Positions 26,272 through 35,181 are shown, counted from the first letter of the stretch. The stretch: 64,000 nt of DNA from Azospirillum fermentarium (GCF_025961205.1 NZ_JAOQNH010000001.1:2256001-2320000), one strand, 5' to 3'. Translations and numbers: made by a program. Notes: generated from the sequence alone by a model not told the origin.

Positions 26272-27147
26272 TCAATCGGCGGGGCCGGTGGCCACGGGCG
26301 TGTCGCCGGGCAGGCCCCACTCGGCCCACGACCCGTCGTACACCGCCACATCGGTCTTGCCCAACTGATACAGCCCCAGCGCCAGGACGCAGGCCGTGAC
26401 CCCGCTGCCGCACGACGCCACCACCGGACGGTCCAGCGTCACGCCGGCCCCGGCGACCTTGCCCTGAAGCTGATCGGCGGGCAGAACCACCTTGGTCGCC
26501 GGGTCGAGCAGGTCGGTGAAGGGCAGGTTGCGGCTGCCGGGAATGTGGCCGGCGCGGCGGCCGGGCCAGGATTCCGCCACCGACCCGTCGAACCGCCCGG
26601 CGGCGCGGGCATCCACCACCTGTTCCTGCCGGCTGGTCAGGTTGGCGAGCATATCGGCCTTGCTGCGCACCAGTTCGGGGCGGAAGGCGGGGGTGAAGGT
26701 CTTGAACGCCGGGGTCGGCTGGCCGCCCACCACGGCGTGCCCATCAGCGATCCATTGGGGCAGGCCGCCGTCCAGCACCGCCACGCGGTCATGCCCGAAC
26801 ACGCGGAACATCCACCACGCCCGCGCCGCGGTCATCAGCCCGTGGGTGTCGTAGCACACCACGAAATCCTCGTTGCCGATCCCCAGCGCCCCGACCTTGG
26901 CCGCGAAATCATCGGCGGACGGCAGCATGTGGGGCAGGGGATCGGTGTTGGGCCGGGCGATGGCGTCGATGTCGAAGAACACCGCGCCGGGGATGTGCCG
27001 TTCGGCGAAGGCCGCCTTGGGATCGGCGCCGCTGGCCGGCATGGCCCAGGTGGCATCGACGATGTGCAGGTCGGCGTCGTTCAGGTGTTCCGCCAGCCAG
27101 GCCGTGCTGACCAAGGCGCCGGGTTTGCGGGTACCGGAGTTCTGCAT
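26272..27147 (-). CDS. sseA: 3-mercaptopyruvate sulfurtransferase
   Basis: 291 residues, two rhodanese domains. The C-terminal one carries the active-site loop CGSGVTA (Cys246), whose GV form distinguishes mercaptopyruvate sulfurtransferases from thiosulfate rhodaneses. N-terminal features ERHIPGAVFFDIDAIA and the linker PGRRAGHIPGSRNLPF are family hallmarks. It transfers sulfur from 3-mercaptopyruvate to thiol acceptors or cyanide, linking to cysteine breakdown. Third gene of the cysteine cluster, 48 bp after alaX. Confidence 0.93.
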   Translation of the reverse strand: MQNSGTRKPGALVSTAWLAEHLNDADLHIVDATWAMPASGADPKAAFAERHIPGAVFFDIDAIARPNTDPLPHMLPSADDFAAKVGALGIGNEDFVVCYDTHGLMTAARAWWMFRVFGHDRVAVLDGGLPQWIADGHAVVGGQPTPAFKTFTPAFRPELVRSKADMLANLTSRQEQVVDARAAGRFDGSVAESWPGRRAGHIPGSRNLPFTDLLDPATKVVLPADQLQGKVAGAGVTLDRPVVASCGSGVTACVLALGLYQLGKTDVAVYDGSWAEWGLPGDTPVATGPAD

Positions 27148-27195
27148 GGTGGGGTTCCGCCCTTCTTGTCGGTCTTTACCGGCGCGCCGCCGTCA

Positions 27196-27903
27196 TCACG
27201 AAGTCAGGGCGATGATGACACGCCGGTTCTGTTTGCCCTTGTTCTCGATCTTCACCACCTCGACCGTTCCGATCTCGCCGGTGCGGGCCACGTGGGTGCC
27301 GCCGCAGGGCTGGAGATCGACCCCCTCCACGGACAACACCCGCACCCGGCCGGAACCGCTGGGCGGCTTTACCGACATGGTGCGCACAAGTTCGGGGTTG
27401 GCGGCAAGTTCTTCGTCGCTGATCCAGGTTGTGGCGACGGCAATATCGCCGGCGACGATGCGGTTGATGGCCGCGGCGATGGCGTCCTTGTCCAGGCTGG
27501 CCGTGGGAACGTTGAAATCCAGCCGGCTCTTGTCCGCGGCGATCTGGCCGCCGGTCACCGATCCCGGCACCACCGCGCACAGCAGGTGCAGGGCGGTGTG
27601 CATGCGCATGTGGCGGTAACGGCGCTCCCAGTCGATTTCGGCGTCCATCGCCGTGCCGGGGGCGGGGAGGGGAACCCCCGCCGCCGGGATGTGCAGCACG
27701 TCGTCCGGCCCGCGGCCGCCCTTCACCGTGTCGATGATGGGGATCTCCACCCCGCCGGCCCGCAACACCCCGGTGTCGCCGGGCTGGCCGCCGCCGGTGG
27801 GATAGAACACCGTGCGGTCCAGGCGGATGCCGGTCTCGTCGGCGGACACCACCGTGGCGGTGCAGGTGCGGGTGTAGGCGTCGTCGCGGAACAGCAGCTC
27901 CAT
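27196..27903 (-). CDS. alaX: AlaX-type alanyl-tRNA editing protein
   Basis: 235 residues. It contains the AlaRS editing-domain zinc motifs: HTALH (His102, His106) and CGGTH (Cys200, His204), plus FYPTGGGQPGD near the N-terminus. Free-standing AlaX proteins hydrolyse mischarged Ser- or Gly-tRNA(Ala). Start at ATG 27903 is supported by GGAGGGG directly upstream; the open frame extends 13 codons further with no family similarity. Lies 26 bp after cysK, so serine/cysteine metabolism and tRNA proofreading share one transcript. Confidence 0.9.
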   Translation of the reverse strand: MELLFRDDAYTRTCTATVVSADETGIRLDRTVFYPTGGGQPGDTGVLRAGGVEIPIIDTVKGGRGPDDVLHIPAAGVPLPAPGTAMDAEIDWERRYRHMRMHTALHLLCAVVPGSVTGGQIAADKSRLDFNVPTASLDKDAIAAAINRIVAGDIAVATTWISDEELAANPELVRTMSVKPPSGSGRVRVLSVEGVDLQPCGGTHVARTGEIGTVEVVKIENKGKQNRRVIIALTS

Positions 27904-27929
27904 AACCCCTCCGTTTGCGGATGGCCGGG

Positions 27930-28931
27930 TCAGTCCAGCCAATCGGGCACGGGAAGATTCTTCTCACGCAGGAAGGTCGGATTGAAGAGTTTCGATTGAT
28001 AGCGCTGCCCGCCGTCGCACAGAATGGTGACGATGGTGTGCCCGGGGCCGAGATCGCGGGCCACACGCATGGCCGCGGCCACGTTGATGGCGGTGGAACC
28101 GCCCAGAACCAGACCTTGCGTCTTCACCAGGTCGAACAGGATCGGCAGCGCCTCCTCGTCGGTGATCTGCAGGGCCGAATCGATGGGCGCCCCTTCGAGG
28201 TTGGCGGTGATGCGCGCCTGCCCGATGCCTTCGGTGATGGAGGTGCCCTCGGCCTTCAGCTCGCCGCTGGTGTAGTAGTGGTAGAGCGCGGCGCCCATGG
28301 GGTCGGCCAGCACGATGCGGATGTCCGGGTTGAATGCCTTCAGCGCCAGCCCCACCCCGGCCAGCGTGCCGCCGCTGCCCACCGCGCAGGTGAAGGCATC
28401 GACCCGCCCGCCGGTCTGCTCCCAGATTTCCGGGCCGGTGGTCAGGCGGTGGCCGTCGCGGTTGGCCACGTTGTCGAACTGGTTGGCCCACACCGCCCCG
28501 TTGGGCTCGGTGGCCGCCAATTCCTCGGCCAGACGGCCGGAATAGCGCACGTAGTTGTTGGGATCCTTGTACGGCACGGCCGGGACCAGCCGCAGGTCGG
28601 CGCCGATCAGGCGCAGCATGTCCTTCTTTTCCTGGCTCTGGGTTTCCGGCATCACGATGACGCTGCGGTAGCCCAGGGCGTTGCCCACCAGCGCCAGCCC
28701 GATGCCGGTGTTGCCCGCGGTCCCCTCCACGATGGTGCCGCCGGGCTTCAAGAGGCCCCGCTGTTCGGCGTCGCGGATGATGGCCAGCGCCGCGCGGTCC
28801 TTCACCGACCCGCCGGGGTTGAGGAACTCCGCCTTGCCCAAAATTTCACACCCCGTTGCCCGCGACGGGCCGTCGAGCCGGATGAGCGGCGTGTTGCCGA
28901 TGGTACCGATGAAACCGTCGCGGATGGTCAC
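27930..28931 (-). CDS. cysK: Cysteine synthase A (O-acetylserine sulfhydrylase)
   Basis: 333 residues. PLP lysine Lys44 in [10 protein letters not shown], substrate loop [12 protein letters not shown] (family norm TSGNTG), and the PLP-phosphate loop [10 protein letters not shown] are all visible. It condenses O-acetylserine with sulfide to cysteine in the cytoplasm. The loop EGTAGNTG (rather than EPTSGNTG) and [12 protein letters not shown] tail mark a subgroup common in alphaproteobacteria, so some specificity difference is possible. First gene of a four-gene operon; divergent from serC, a supplier of serine. Confidence 0.93.
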   Translation of the reverse strand: MTIRDGFIGTIGNTPLIRLDGPSRATGCEILGKAEFLNPGGSVKDRAALAIIRDAEQRGLLKPGGTIVEGTAGNTGIGLALVGNALGYRSVIVMPETQSQEKKDMLRLIGADLRLVPAVPYKDPNNYVRYSGRLAEELAATEPNGAVWANQFDNVANRDGHRLTTGPEIWEQTGGRVDAFTCAVGSGGTLAGVGLALKAFNPDIRIVLADPMGAALYHYYTSGELKAEGTSITEGIGQARITANLEGAPIDSALQITDEEALPILFDLVKTQGLVLGGSTAINVAAAMRVARDLGPGHTIVTILCDGGQRYQSKLFNPTFLREKNLPVPDWLD

Positions 28932-29069
28932 GGCTGTGTATCCTCTGAGAAAACGGATGAAACGCCGAAATCATATCGGAAAAAACAGCAGGGTTTCAAT
29001 GTTGGTTTGTTGATTGCCTGGAATACACATAATTTATATGTTGTTTATCAGGGCTGCCCGATCCGCCCG

Positions 29070-29099
29070 TTGACGCCCGCTTCGCGGCGGCCCTATGGT
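29070..29099 (+). promoter_or_regulatory. Candidate sigma-70 promoter for serC
   Basis: TTGACG (29070-29075) and TATGGT (29094-29099) with 18-bp spacing, about 70 bp before the serC ATG. Both hexamers keep the key bases, but this is a by-eye call in GC-rich sequence. Confidence 0.4.
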
Positions 29100-29168
29100 C
29101 CGAATGGCGTGGGATACGTCCCTCGCCGATCTTGCGCGATGCCTGTCCCTGTTTTGAGGATACCGTCC

Positions 29169-30329
29169 ATGAAGCCGTCGGTTCGGCCCGCTGTTCCCAC
29201 TTTCTCCTCCGGTCCCTGCGCCAAGCGTCCCGGCTGGTCGCTGTCGGCGCTGGACGATGCTTTTCTGGGCCGCTCCCACCGCTCCAAGACCGGCAAGGCC
29301 AAGCTGGCCGAGGTGATCGAGCGCACCCGCGCGGTGCTGGGCATCCCCGCCGACTACCGCATCGGCATCGTCCCCGCCTCCGACACCGGGGCGGTGGAGA
29401 TGGCGCTGTGGTCGCTGCTGGGCACCCGCCCGGTGGATGTGCTGGTGTGGGAAAGCTTCGGCAAGGAGTGGGCCACCGACATCACCAAACAACTGGCGCT
29501 CGACGCCCGCGTGCTGGAGGCGCCCTATGGGCAGGTGGCCGACCTGAACGCCGTGGACTGGTCGCGCGACGTGGTGTTCGCCTGGAACGGCACCACCTCG
29601 GGCGTCCGGGTTCCCGGCGCGGACTGGATCGCCGACGATCGCCAGGGGCTGTCCATCTGCGACGCCACCTCGGCAGCGTTCGCCATGGACCTGCCGTGGC
29701 ACAAGCTGGATGTCGTCACGTGGTCCTGGCAGAAGGTGCTGGGCGGGGAGGCGGCCCACGGCATGCTGGTGCTGAGCCCCCGCGCGGTTGAGCGGCTGGA
29801 ATCCGCCCCCCCGCCGCGCCCGTTGCCCAAGATCTTCCGCATGACCAAGGGCGGGAAGCTGATCGAGGGCATCTTCAAGGGCGAGACCATCAACACGCCG
29901 TCGATGCTGGCGGTGGAGGATGCCATCGACGGGCTGCAATGGGCCGAGTCCATCGGCGGCCTGCCGGCTCTGATCGCCCGCAGCGAGGCCAACCTGAAGA
30001 CGGTGGCCGATTGGGTGGCGACAAGCCCGTGGATCTCGTTCCTGGCCACCGACCCGGCGGTGCGCTCCTGCACCGCCATCTGTCTGGTGATTTCCGATCC
30101 CGCCGTGACGGCGCTGCCCGCCGCCACCCAGGAGGAGATCGCCAAGAAGATCGTCTCGCTGCTGGACAGGGAAGGGGTGGCGTACGACATCGGCTCCTAC
30201 CGCGACGCGCCCGCGGGCTTCCGCCTGTGGGGTGGGGCGACGGTGGAGACGGCGGACATCGCGGCGCTGCTGCCCTGGCTCGACTGGGCCTTCGCCACCG
30301 TGAAGGCCGAGGTTCTGGCCGCCGCCTGA
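29169..30329 (+). CDS. serC: Phosphoserine aminotransferase
   Basis: 386 residues of the alphaproteobacterial/actinobacterial-type SerC, beginning [15 protein letters not shown]. The PLP lysine sits in [36 protein letters not shown] and the Arg-rich phosphate contacts are also present. It makes 3-phosphoserine from 3-phosphohydroxypyruvate. The ATG at 29169 has GAGGA 8 nt upstream; an in-frame ATG at 29139 lacks one. serA usually follows serC in related genomes but is absent here, so serine synthesis genes are split. Confidence 0.93.
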   Translation: MKPSVRPAVPTFSSGPCAKRPGWSLSALDDAFLGRSHRSKTGKAKLAEVIERTRAVLGIPADYRIGIVPASDTGAVEMALWSLLGTRPVDVLVWESFGKEWATDITKQLALDARVLEAPYGQVADLNAVDWSRDVVFAWNGTTSGVRVPGADWIADDRQGLSICDATSAAFAMDLPWHKLDVVTWSWQKVLGGEAAHGMLVLSPRAVERLESAPPPRPLPKIFRMTKGGKLIEGIFKGETINTPSMLAVEDAIDGLQWAESIGGLPALIARSEANLKTVADWVATSPWISFLATDPAVRSCTAICLVISDPAVTALPAATQEEIAKKIVSLLDREGVAYDIGSYRDAPAGFRLWGGATVETADIAALLPWLDWAFATVKAEVLAAA

Positions 30330-30356
30330 CGGGAATGTGGGGGGGACGGGGGCCGC

Positions 30357-30977
30357 TCAGGCCCCCGCCTCACCACCCAGCCATTGCGCACGCACGGTGT
30401 CGCGGTGGCGGGCGAACCACGCCAGGGCGATGACCGTCACCGAGTTGTTCAGCTTGTTTTCGTCCAGCAGGCGGATGCCTTCCTCGGCGCTCAGCACGTC
30501 GATGCGGATGTCCTCGTGCTCCTCGGCCAGCCCGCCGATGCCGCCGGCCCCGCTGCTGTCCACCCGGCCGCAGAACACCGTGACCCTTTCGGAAAAGGCG
30601 CCGGGGCTGGAGAAATAGTCGCAGACCTTCACCAGATCGGTCACCACGCAGCGCGCCTCCTCCAGGGCTTCGCGGCGGGCAACGTCCTCGGGCGTCTCAC
30701 CCTCTTCGATGATACCGGCCACGGTTTCCCGCATCCACGCCGGCCCGCCGCCGGCGGCGGCCCCCACGCGGAACTGCTCGATCATCACCAACTCGTCCCG
30801 CACGGGGTCATAGAGCAGGACGCCCACCGCGTGGCCGCGCTCGCACACCTCCCGCGGGGGGAGCACGCCGCTCCAGGTGCCATCGAACTTCTTGTGACGC
30901 AGGCGGTAGACATCGACCTGCAGATAGCCCTTGTAGGCGGTCTTCTTCTCGACGATTTCGATGTCGGGATGGTCCAT
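30357..30977 (-). CDS. Nudix hydrolase, ADP-ribose pyrophosphatase-like
   Basis: 206 residues. A full Nudix box is present: GIIEEGETPEDVARREALEEA, i.e. G-x5-E-x7-R-E-x2-E-E. Upstream IEQFRVGA and the downstream SPGAFSERVTVF are typical of the ADP-ribose/GDP-mannose pyrophosphatase branch (NudF/TrgB/NudK). It probably recycles ADP-ribose or related nucleoside diphosphate sugars. ATG 30977 is chosen since the conserved protein begins MDHPDIEIVEKK; the frame runs 47 codons further upstream. Convergent with serC. Confidence 0.88.
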   Translation of the reverse strand: MDHPDIEIVEKKTAYKGYLQVDVYRLRHKKFDGTWSGVLPPREVCERGHAVGVLLYDPVRDELVMIEQFRVGAAAGGGPAWMRETVAGIIEEGETPEDVARREALEEARCVVTDLVKVCDYFSSPGAFSERVTVFCGRVDSSGAGGIGGLAEEHEDIRIDVLSAEEGIRLLDENKLNNSVTVIALAWFARHRDTVRAQWLGGEAGA

Positions 30978-31101
30978 GGCGGGTGCTTTCCCCTGATGCG
31001 GCGGGCCGATATGCCCGGCCCAAGATGTAACGCAAACAGCGGGCACGATGAAACAAGGGCGCCCGCCGGGGCGTTGTTCGTGCATCGACAACGGCGCCGG
31101 G

Positions 31102-31299
31102 ATGCCCGCCATGCCCATTCACAGCGATGCCGACCTGGAAAAGGCGGTTTCCGAGTTCCAGACGCTTCAGGACGCCCCCGACGATTCGGCGCAGGCCGAG
31201 CGGCGGCGCGAACTGGACGCGGCCATCAAGGATTATTACGCCCGCCACGGCAACGACCTGCGCCCCGGCAAGCCGCCGTCGGCTCCCCACGGCGGCTGA
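31102..31299 (+). CDS. Small acidic/basic helical protein, 65 aa
   Basis: A short frame starting MPAMPIHSDADLEKAVSEFQ (alternative ATG at 31111). It is predicted mostly helical, with a heptad-like middle and Pro/Gly end. No cysteine or signal. Codon third positions are GC-rich as in true genes here, and the sense-strand composition differs from the shadow frames. Divergent from the Nudix gene (124 bp). Function unknown. Confidence 0.55.
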   Translation: MPAMPIHSDADLEKAVSEFQTLQDAPDDSAQAERRRELDAAIKDYYARHGNDLRPGKPPSAPHGG

Positions 31300-31378
31300 C
31301 GGGCAACAATCCGCTCGACCTTGCGGGGCGGGTGGCCGTAAATGGTCGCTCCCGTGATTTTCCCGCCCGTGAGCGCCG

Positions 31379-31618
31379 ATGGCCACCAAGCGACTCGAAA
31401 CCTGTTACTCCTGCCGCTACTGGGAAGGGCAGGGGGTCCGCCAGCGCGGACCCAAGGGCGTGTGCCGGCGCTATCCCCCCATGGTCACCCCCCGTGACCC
31501 CGAGGGGCGTTTCCCCATCACCCAGACATCCGATTGGTGTGGCGAATGGAAGCGTGAAAACCTGCCCCCCATTCCCGCCGACGACGCGCGCACGCTCTAC
31601 GACGAACTTGGTTCGTAG
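31379..31618 (+). CDS. Small four-cysteine protein, probable zinc-ribbon-like
   Basis: 79 residues with CYSCRYWEG near the N-terminus, then VCRRYPPMVTPRD and SDWCGEW. The two cysteines in C-x2-C plus two later ones give a plausible zinc-binding set. Such mini-proteins with the C-x2-C...CRR-x-PP...WCGE pattern occur widely in alphaproteobacteria and phages without known function. A hairpin follows the gene. 79 bp separate it from the previous small gene, so they may share a transcript. Confidence 0.7.
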   Translation: MATKRLETCYSCRYWEGQGVRQRGPKGVCRRYPPMVTPRDPEGRFPITQTSDWCGEWKRENLPPIPADDARTLYDELGS

Positions 31619-31647
31619 GCGGAACCAAGGGCGGGCGGGAAAAAGGA

Positions 31648-31683
31648 AAAGGGCCGCTTTTCCGGTCGGGAAAGCGGCCCTTT
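31648..31683 (-). terminator. Terminator downstream of tRNA-Cys (also shields the small four-Cys gene)
   Basis: A perfect 13-bp stem, AAAGGGCCGCTTT/AAAGCGGCCCTTT, loop of 10 nt. On the minus strand it is followed by a U-rich stretch (TTTTCCTTTTT), as expected for intrinsic termination of the tRNA transcript six nucleotides after CCA. On the plus strand only TTT follows. Confidence 0.8.
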
Positions 31684-31688
31684 CGAAT

Positions 31689-31762
31689 TGGAGGCACGGG
31701 CGGGAATCGAACCCACGTACACGGATTTGCAGTCCGCTGCATCACCACTCTGCCACCGCGCC
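31689..31762 (-). tRNA. tRNA-Cys (anticodon GCA)
   Basis: 74 nt including an encoded CCA end (31689-31691). The acceptor stem GGCGCGG pairs with CCGTGCC (one G-U), the discriminator is U, the anticodon GCA is at 31728-31730 in a GACTGCAAATCC loop, and the T-loop reads GGTTCGATTCC. All are standard for bacterial tRNA-Cys. Confidence 0.97.
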
Positions 31763-31835
31763 AACGGTGTTCAACATCGGTCCGTTTCGCTTCCCGTTCG
31801 TTCGCCGTTCGGCGCCGGTCCGTGTTGGGAGCGCA

Positions 31836-31864
31836 CGTATAGTCCCTGTTCGCGGAGCGGTCAA
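31836..31864 (-). promoter_or_regulatory. Sigma-70 promoter of tRNA-Cys
   Basis: On the minus strand TTGACC (31864-31859), a 17-bp spacer and TATACG (31841-31836). The predicted start is near 31829, giving a leader of about 67 nt. Good spacing and position make this one of the clearer promoters in the window. Confidence 0.65.
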
Positions 31865-31947
31865 GCCGTCGTTTTGCAGGAACGGCATTTTTCCCTTGGT
31901 CTTCGGACCGGCGGTGCCGCAGACCGCGGACCGGTCCGCCCTCGCCG

Positions 31948-31976
31948 TTGTGTTCGTGAGGCGTTGCGGATATATA
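31948..31976 (+). promoter_or_regulatory. Candidate promoter of the pcm-like gene
   Basis: TTGTGT (31948-31953), a 17-bp spacer and TATATA (31971-31976), about 75 bp before the ATG at 32049. The -10 is good; the -35 matches only at TTG. Confidence 0.4.
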
Positions 31977-32048
31977 CGCCGATGGCAGCGAAGCCGTTAT
32001 CGCCGGCTTGGCGGGCCACCCGTTTCAACCCGAACGATTGCGACCGCC

Positions 32049-32720
32049 ATGACCGTGACCGCTCTGTCCGATACCGCCGCCGCCCGCGTCCATATGGTCG
32101 AGGGTCAGATCCGTCCCAACAAGGTGACGGACGAACGTCTGGTCGAGGCTCTGCTGGAAATCCCGCGCGAACTGTTCGTGCCCAAGGCCGCCCGCGGCAT
32201 CGCCTATGTGGACCAGACCCTGCCCGTGGGCAACGGCCGCTGCCTGCTGGAGCCGATGCTGTTTGGCCGCATGCTCCAGGAGGTGGTGATCGAGCCCACC
32301 GACACAGTGCTGGATGTGGGCTGCGCCACCGGCTATTCCACCGCCGTGCTGTCGCGTCTGGCCGCCACCGTGGTCGGTATCGAATCCGACGGCGATCTGG
32401 TGCAGCACGCCACCCAGGCGCTGGCCGCCGTGGGCGCCGACAACGCGCTGGCGGTGGAAGCGGACCTGCCCGGCGGCTATCCCGCCCAGGGGCCTTATGA
32501 CGTGATCATCGTCAACGGTTCGGTGGCCGAGGTGCCGGACGCGCTGCTGAACCAGCTCGCCCCCAACGGCCGGCTGATCGGCGTCGTTCTGGGCGCCCGC
32601 GGCCTGGGCGAAGTGCGGCTGTACCGCCGTGTGGGCGACACCGTGTCCAGCCGGGCCCTGTTCGAATCGCAGCCGCCGGTGCTGCCCGGTTTCGAACCGA
32701 AGCCGGTGTTCCAGTTCTGA
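32049..32720 (+). CDS. Protein-L-isoaspartate O-methyltransferase-like protein
   Basis: 223 residues. The AdoMet site VLDVGCATGYSTAVLSRLA and GIESDGDLVQHA fit the PCMT superfamily. The substrate loop normally reading Q-T-I-S-x-P is replaced by QTLPVGNGRCLLEPMLFGRML, so it may not repair isoaspartate; it is the divergent PCMT-like protein often found beside tolC in alphaproteobacteria. ATG at 32049 follows a plausible promoter. A hairpin lies between it and tolC. Confidence 0.82.
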   Translation: MTVTALSDTAAARVHMVEGQIRPNKVTDERLVEALLEIPRELFVPKAARGIAYVDQTLPVGNGRCLLEPMLFGRMLQEVVIEPTDTVLDVGCATGYSTAVLSRLAATVVGIESDGDLVQHATQALAAVGADNALAVEADLPGGYPAQGPYDVIIVNGSVAEVPDALLNQLAPNGRLIGVVLGARGLGEVRLYRRVGDTVSSRALFESQPPVLPGFEPKPVFQF

Positions 32721-32814
32721 GTCGCGTGACACCGGGTCACCGGACAACGGCGCCCGCGTACCATGGGGTGGTGTGGGAAAGAAACGGAACCGTTGGGTTC
32801 GATGCTGAACGGTG

Positions 32815-32850
32815 CGGACAGGGGCTCCAGGGGGCTGGTGCCCCTGTCCG
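32815..32850 (+). terminator. Hairpin between the pcm-like gene and tolC
   Basis: An 11-bp perfect stem (CGGACAGGGGC/GCCCCTGTCCG) with a 14-nt loop, in the 238-bp gap. It lacks a U tract. It may terminate the upstream transcript or act as a leader structure for tolC. Confidence 0.45.
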
Positions 32851-32958
32851 TTCGGTCTGTCCTGAAAGGAAAGCTTCGGAACGGCGCCAAGGTTCTGTAT
32901 TCTCCCGCACCGAAAGGGAGCGTCGGTTGAAACCCCGAAACAGTGAAGGCCGGAAGAG

Positions 32959-34371
32959 ATGACCGTGCGAAGCCACAGTGTGCGCAGCTATCCGGGTGTG
33001 CGCCGCTATCTGATTGCCACCGTCGCCTGGGGCGCGGTGGCGTTGGGGATGGCGCAACCGACGTGGGCGCAGAGTCTTGAGCAGGCTCTTGCCCAGGCTT
33101 ATTCCAACAACCCGTCGCTGGCTGCCCAGCGCGCGCGGCTGCGCGCGGTGGATGAATCGGTTCCCCAGGCCCTGTCCGGCTATCGCCCGTCGGCCCGCGC
33201 CACGGCGTCGATCAGCCGCTCCGTGACCGAATCCCAGGTCGAACGGGTCGGGACCAGCAATTCCGCCCTGACGCCCAAGTCGGTCGGCGTGTCGGTGACC
33301 CAGCCGATCTATGACGCCACCGTCTCCCCGGCGGTCCGCCGGGCGGAAAATCTGGTGCAGGCTCAGCGCGCAACCCTGATGGGTGCGGAACAGGACGTGC
33401 TGCTGAGCGCGGCCACCGCCTATCTGGACGTGGTGCAGAACCAGGCGGTGCTGACGCTCAACATCAACAACGAGCGGGTGCTGAAGCGGCAGCTGGAAGC
33501 CGCGGGCGACCGTTTCCGCGTGGGCGAATACACCCGCACCGACGTCAGCCAGTCGGAATCGCGCCTGTCCGGCGCCGTCGCATCGCGCATTTCGGCGGAA
33601 GGGCAGCTCGCCAGCTCCCGCGCCACCTATGAACGGATCATCGGGGCGAGCCCCGGTCCGTTGAAGGCGCCCAAGCCCGCTTTCAAGCTGCCGGCGACCC
33701 TGGACGAGACGGTGGAGATGGCCAAGGCCAACAACCCCACGGTTCTGTCCGCCGCCTTCAACGAGGCGGCCCAGCAGGCCACCGTCGATCAGCAGTTCGG
33801 GCGCCTGCTGCCCAGCGTCAGCCTGAACGCCCAGACCGCCCGCACATGGGACGGCAGCCGGTCGTCGGGCCTGATGGTCGATCGTTCCGACACCTCGCAG
33901 ATCACAGCCCAGGTCACCATCCCGCTGTATCAGGCGGGCTTGCCCGAAGCCCAGGTGCGCGAAGCCAAGCAGACCGCGAATCAGTACCGCATGCAGATCG
34001 ACGACGCCCGCCAGCGCGCGGTCGAAGGGGCGGTCAGCGCGTGGCAGTCGCTCGCCACCTCCCGCGCGGCGATCAAGTCCTACCGGGATCAGATCAAGGC
34101 CGCCCAGATCGCGCTGGATGGTGTGCGCCAGGAAGCCCAGGTCGGTTCCCGCACCGTTCTGGACGTGCTGAACCAGGAACAGGAACTGCTCAACGCGCGC
34201 GTCAATCTGGTGCGTGCCGAGCGCAACGAAATGGTTGCGGCCTTCACGCTGCTGTCCGCCATCGGGCAGTTGACGGCGGAACAGATGGCGTTGCCGGCCA
34301 AGTACTACGACGCCCAGCAGAACTACAAGAACACCCGCGACAAATGGATCGGTTTGGGCACGGGTGAGTAA
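32959..34371 (+). CDS. tolC: TolC-family outer-membrane efflux/secretion channel
   Basis: 470 residues. A signal peptide (YLIATVAWGAVALGMAQPTWAQS) ends near residue 35. The mature protein shows the duplicated TolC organisation: LEQALAQAYSNNPSLAAQRARLRAVDE at the first repeat and LDETVEMAKANNPTVLSAAFNEA at the second, GSRTVLDVLNQEQELLNARVNLV near the end of the second coiled hairpin. It is a trimeric outer-membrane exit duct serving type I secretion and RND pumps, so it could serve both the secreted repeat protein and the RND operon in this window (inference). Confidence 0.93.
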   Translation: MTVRSHSVRSYPGVRRYLIATVAWGAVALGMAQPTWAQSLEQALAQAYSNNPSLAAQRARLRAVDESVPQALSGYRPSARATASISRSVTESQVERVGTSNSALTPKSVGVSVTQPIYDATVSPAVRRAENLVQAQRATLMGAEQDVLLSAATAYLDVVQNQAVLTLNINNERVLKRQLEAAGDRFRVGEYTRTDVSQSESRLSGAVASRISAEGQLASSRATYERIIGASPGPLKAPKPAFKLPATLDETVEMAKANNPTVLSAAFNEAAQQATVDQQFGRLLPSVSLNAQTARTWDGSRSSGLMVDRSDTSQITAQVTIPLYQAGLPEAQVREAKQTANQYRMQIDDARQRAVEGAVSAWQSLATSRAAIKSYRDQIKAAQIALDGVRQEAQVGSRTVLDVLNQEQELLNARVNLVRAERNEMVAAFTLLSAIGQLTAEQMALPAKYYDAQQNYKNTRDKWIGLGTGE

Positions 34372-34479
34372 GATCGGTGGCATGCGGCACGTTGCGCGGG
34401 CGCGCGGCGTGCCGTTCGTATGGCTTTTCACACAGTCCTGGCCTAGTGTGGGGCAGGTTGACGTCCCGGATTTGTCCTG

Positions 34480-35181
34480 ATGAGCGATAAAGGCCAGCAA
34501 GAACCGTCGATGGAGGAAATTCTCGCCTCCATTCGGCGTATCATCTCCGAGGATGGCGACACCGCTTCCAAGACGTCGGAGCCGGCGGCGCCTCAGGCCC
34601 CACCTCCGCCTCCGCCGCCCCCCCCGCCGCCACCTCCACCCCCTCCTCCGCCGCCGCCCCCGCCGCCGCCGCCCATGATGATGGACGAGGACGAGGATGA
34701 TGTCCTCGAACTCACCCAGGCCATGCCGGAACCGGAGCCGGAGGACGATCAGTGGGATATGGATGTCCCGGCGTTCCCCGATCCCCCGGCGGACACGCTG
34801 CCCGATTTCGACGATTCCGAACCGGAACCGCCACCCCCGCCGCCTCCGCGGCCACGGCCAAGTTTCGATTTCGACGACGTGACGGAAATGCCGTCCCCGC
34901 GCCCGCGGGGCCGTTCCTTCATGGAGGATTTCGACGACGGGCTGATTTCCCGGCGCACCGCCGACGATGCATCGCAGCATCTGACCCATCTGGCGCGCAA
35001 GCTGGGTGACGACCTGTCCATCGGCCCGATGCCGGTGGGCATCCGCACGGTTGAGGATGTGGTCCGCGAGCTTCTGAAACCGCTTCTGAAGGAGTGGCTG
35101 GACGAAAACCTGCCGACCATCGTCGAACGGCTCGTACAGCAGGAAATCGACCGGATGATCCGGCGGACCCAGCGGTTCTGA
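34480..35181 (+). CDS. popZ: PopZ-like polar organizing protein (DUF2497 family)
   Basis: 233 residues. The N-terminal EPSMEEILASIRRIISED helix and the C-terminal VEDVVRELLKPLLKEWLDENL segment are the two conserved ends of PopZ/DUF2497 proteins, which assemble at cell poles and anchor ParB and other clients. Between them lies a 25-proline run (codons 41-65; 34600-34674), a D/E-rich acidic stretch and further Pro clusters. The proline tract is far longer than usual and should need EF-P for translation. Located between tolC and valS as in other alphaproteobacteria. Confidence 0.88.
   Translation: MSDKGQQEPSMEEILASIRRIISEDGDTASKTSEPAAPQAPPPPPPPPPPPPPPPPPPPPPPPPPMMMDEDEDDVLELTQAMPEPEPEDDQWDMDVPAFPDPPADTLPDFDDSEPEPPPPPPPRPRPSFDFDDVTEMPSPRPRGRSFMEDFDDGLISRRTADDASQHLTHLARKLGDDLSIGPMPVGIRTVEDVVRELLKPLLKEWLDENLPTIVERLVQQEIDRMIRRTQRF
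34600..34674 (+). repeat. Polyproline codon tract (25 consecutive Pro codons)
   Basis: Every codon from 34600 to 34674 encodes proline, with mixed CCG, CCC, CCT and CCA use rather than a pure triplet expansion. Codon mixing argues for selection on the protein run. A C-rich tract like this can also be prone to slippage or sequencing error. Confidence 0.9.
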
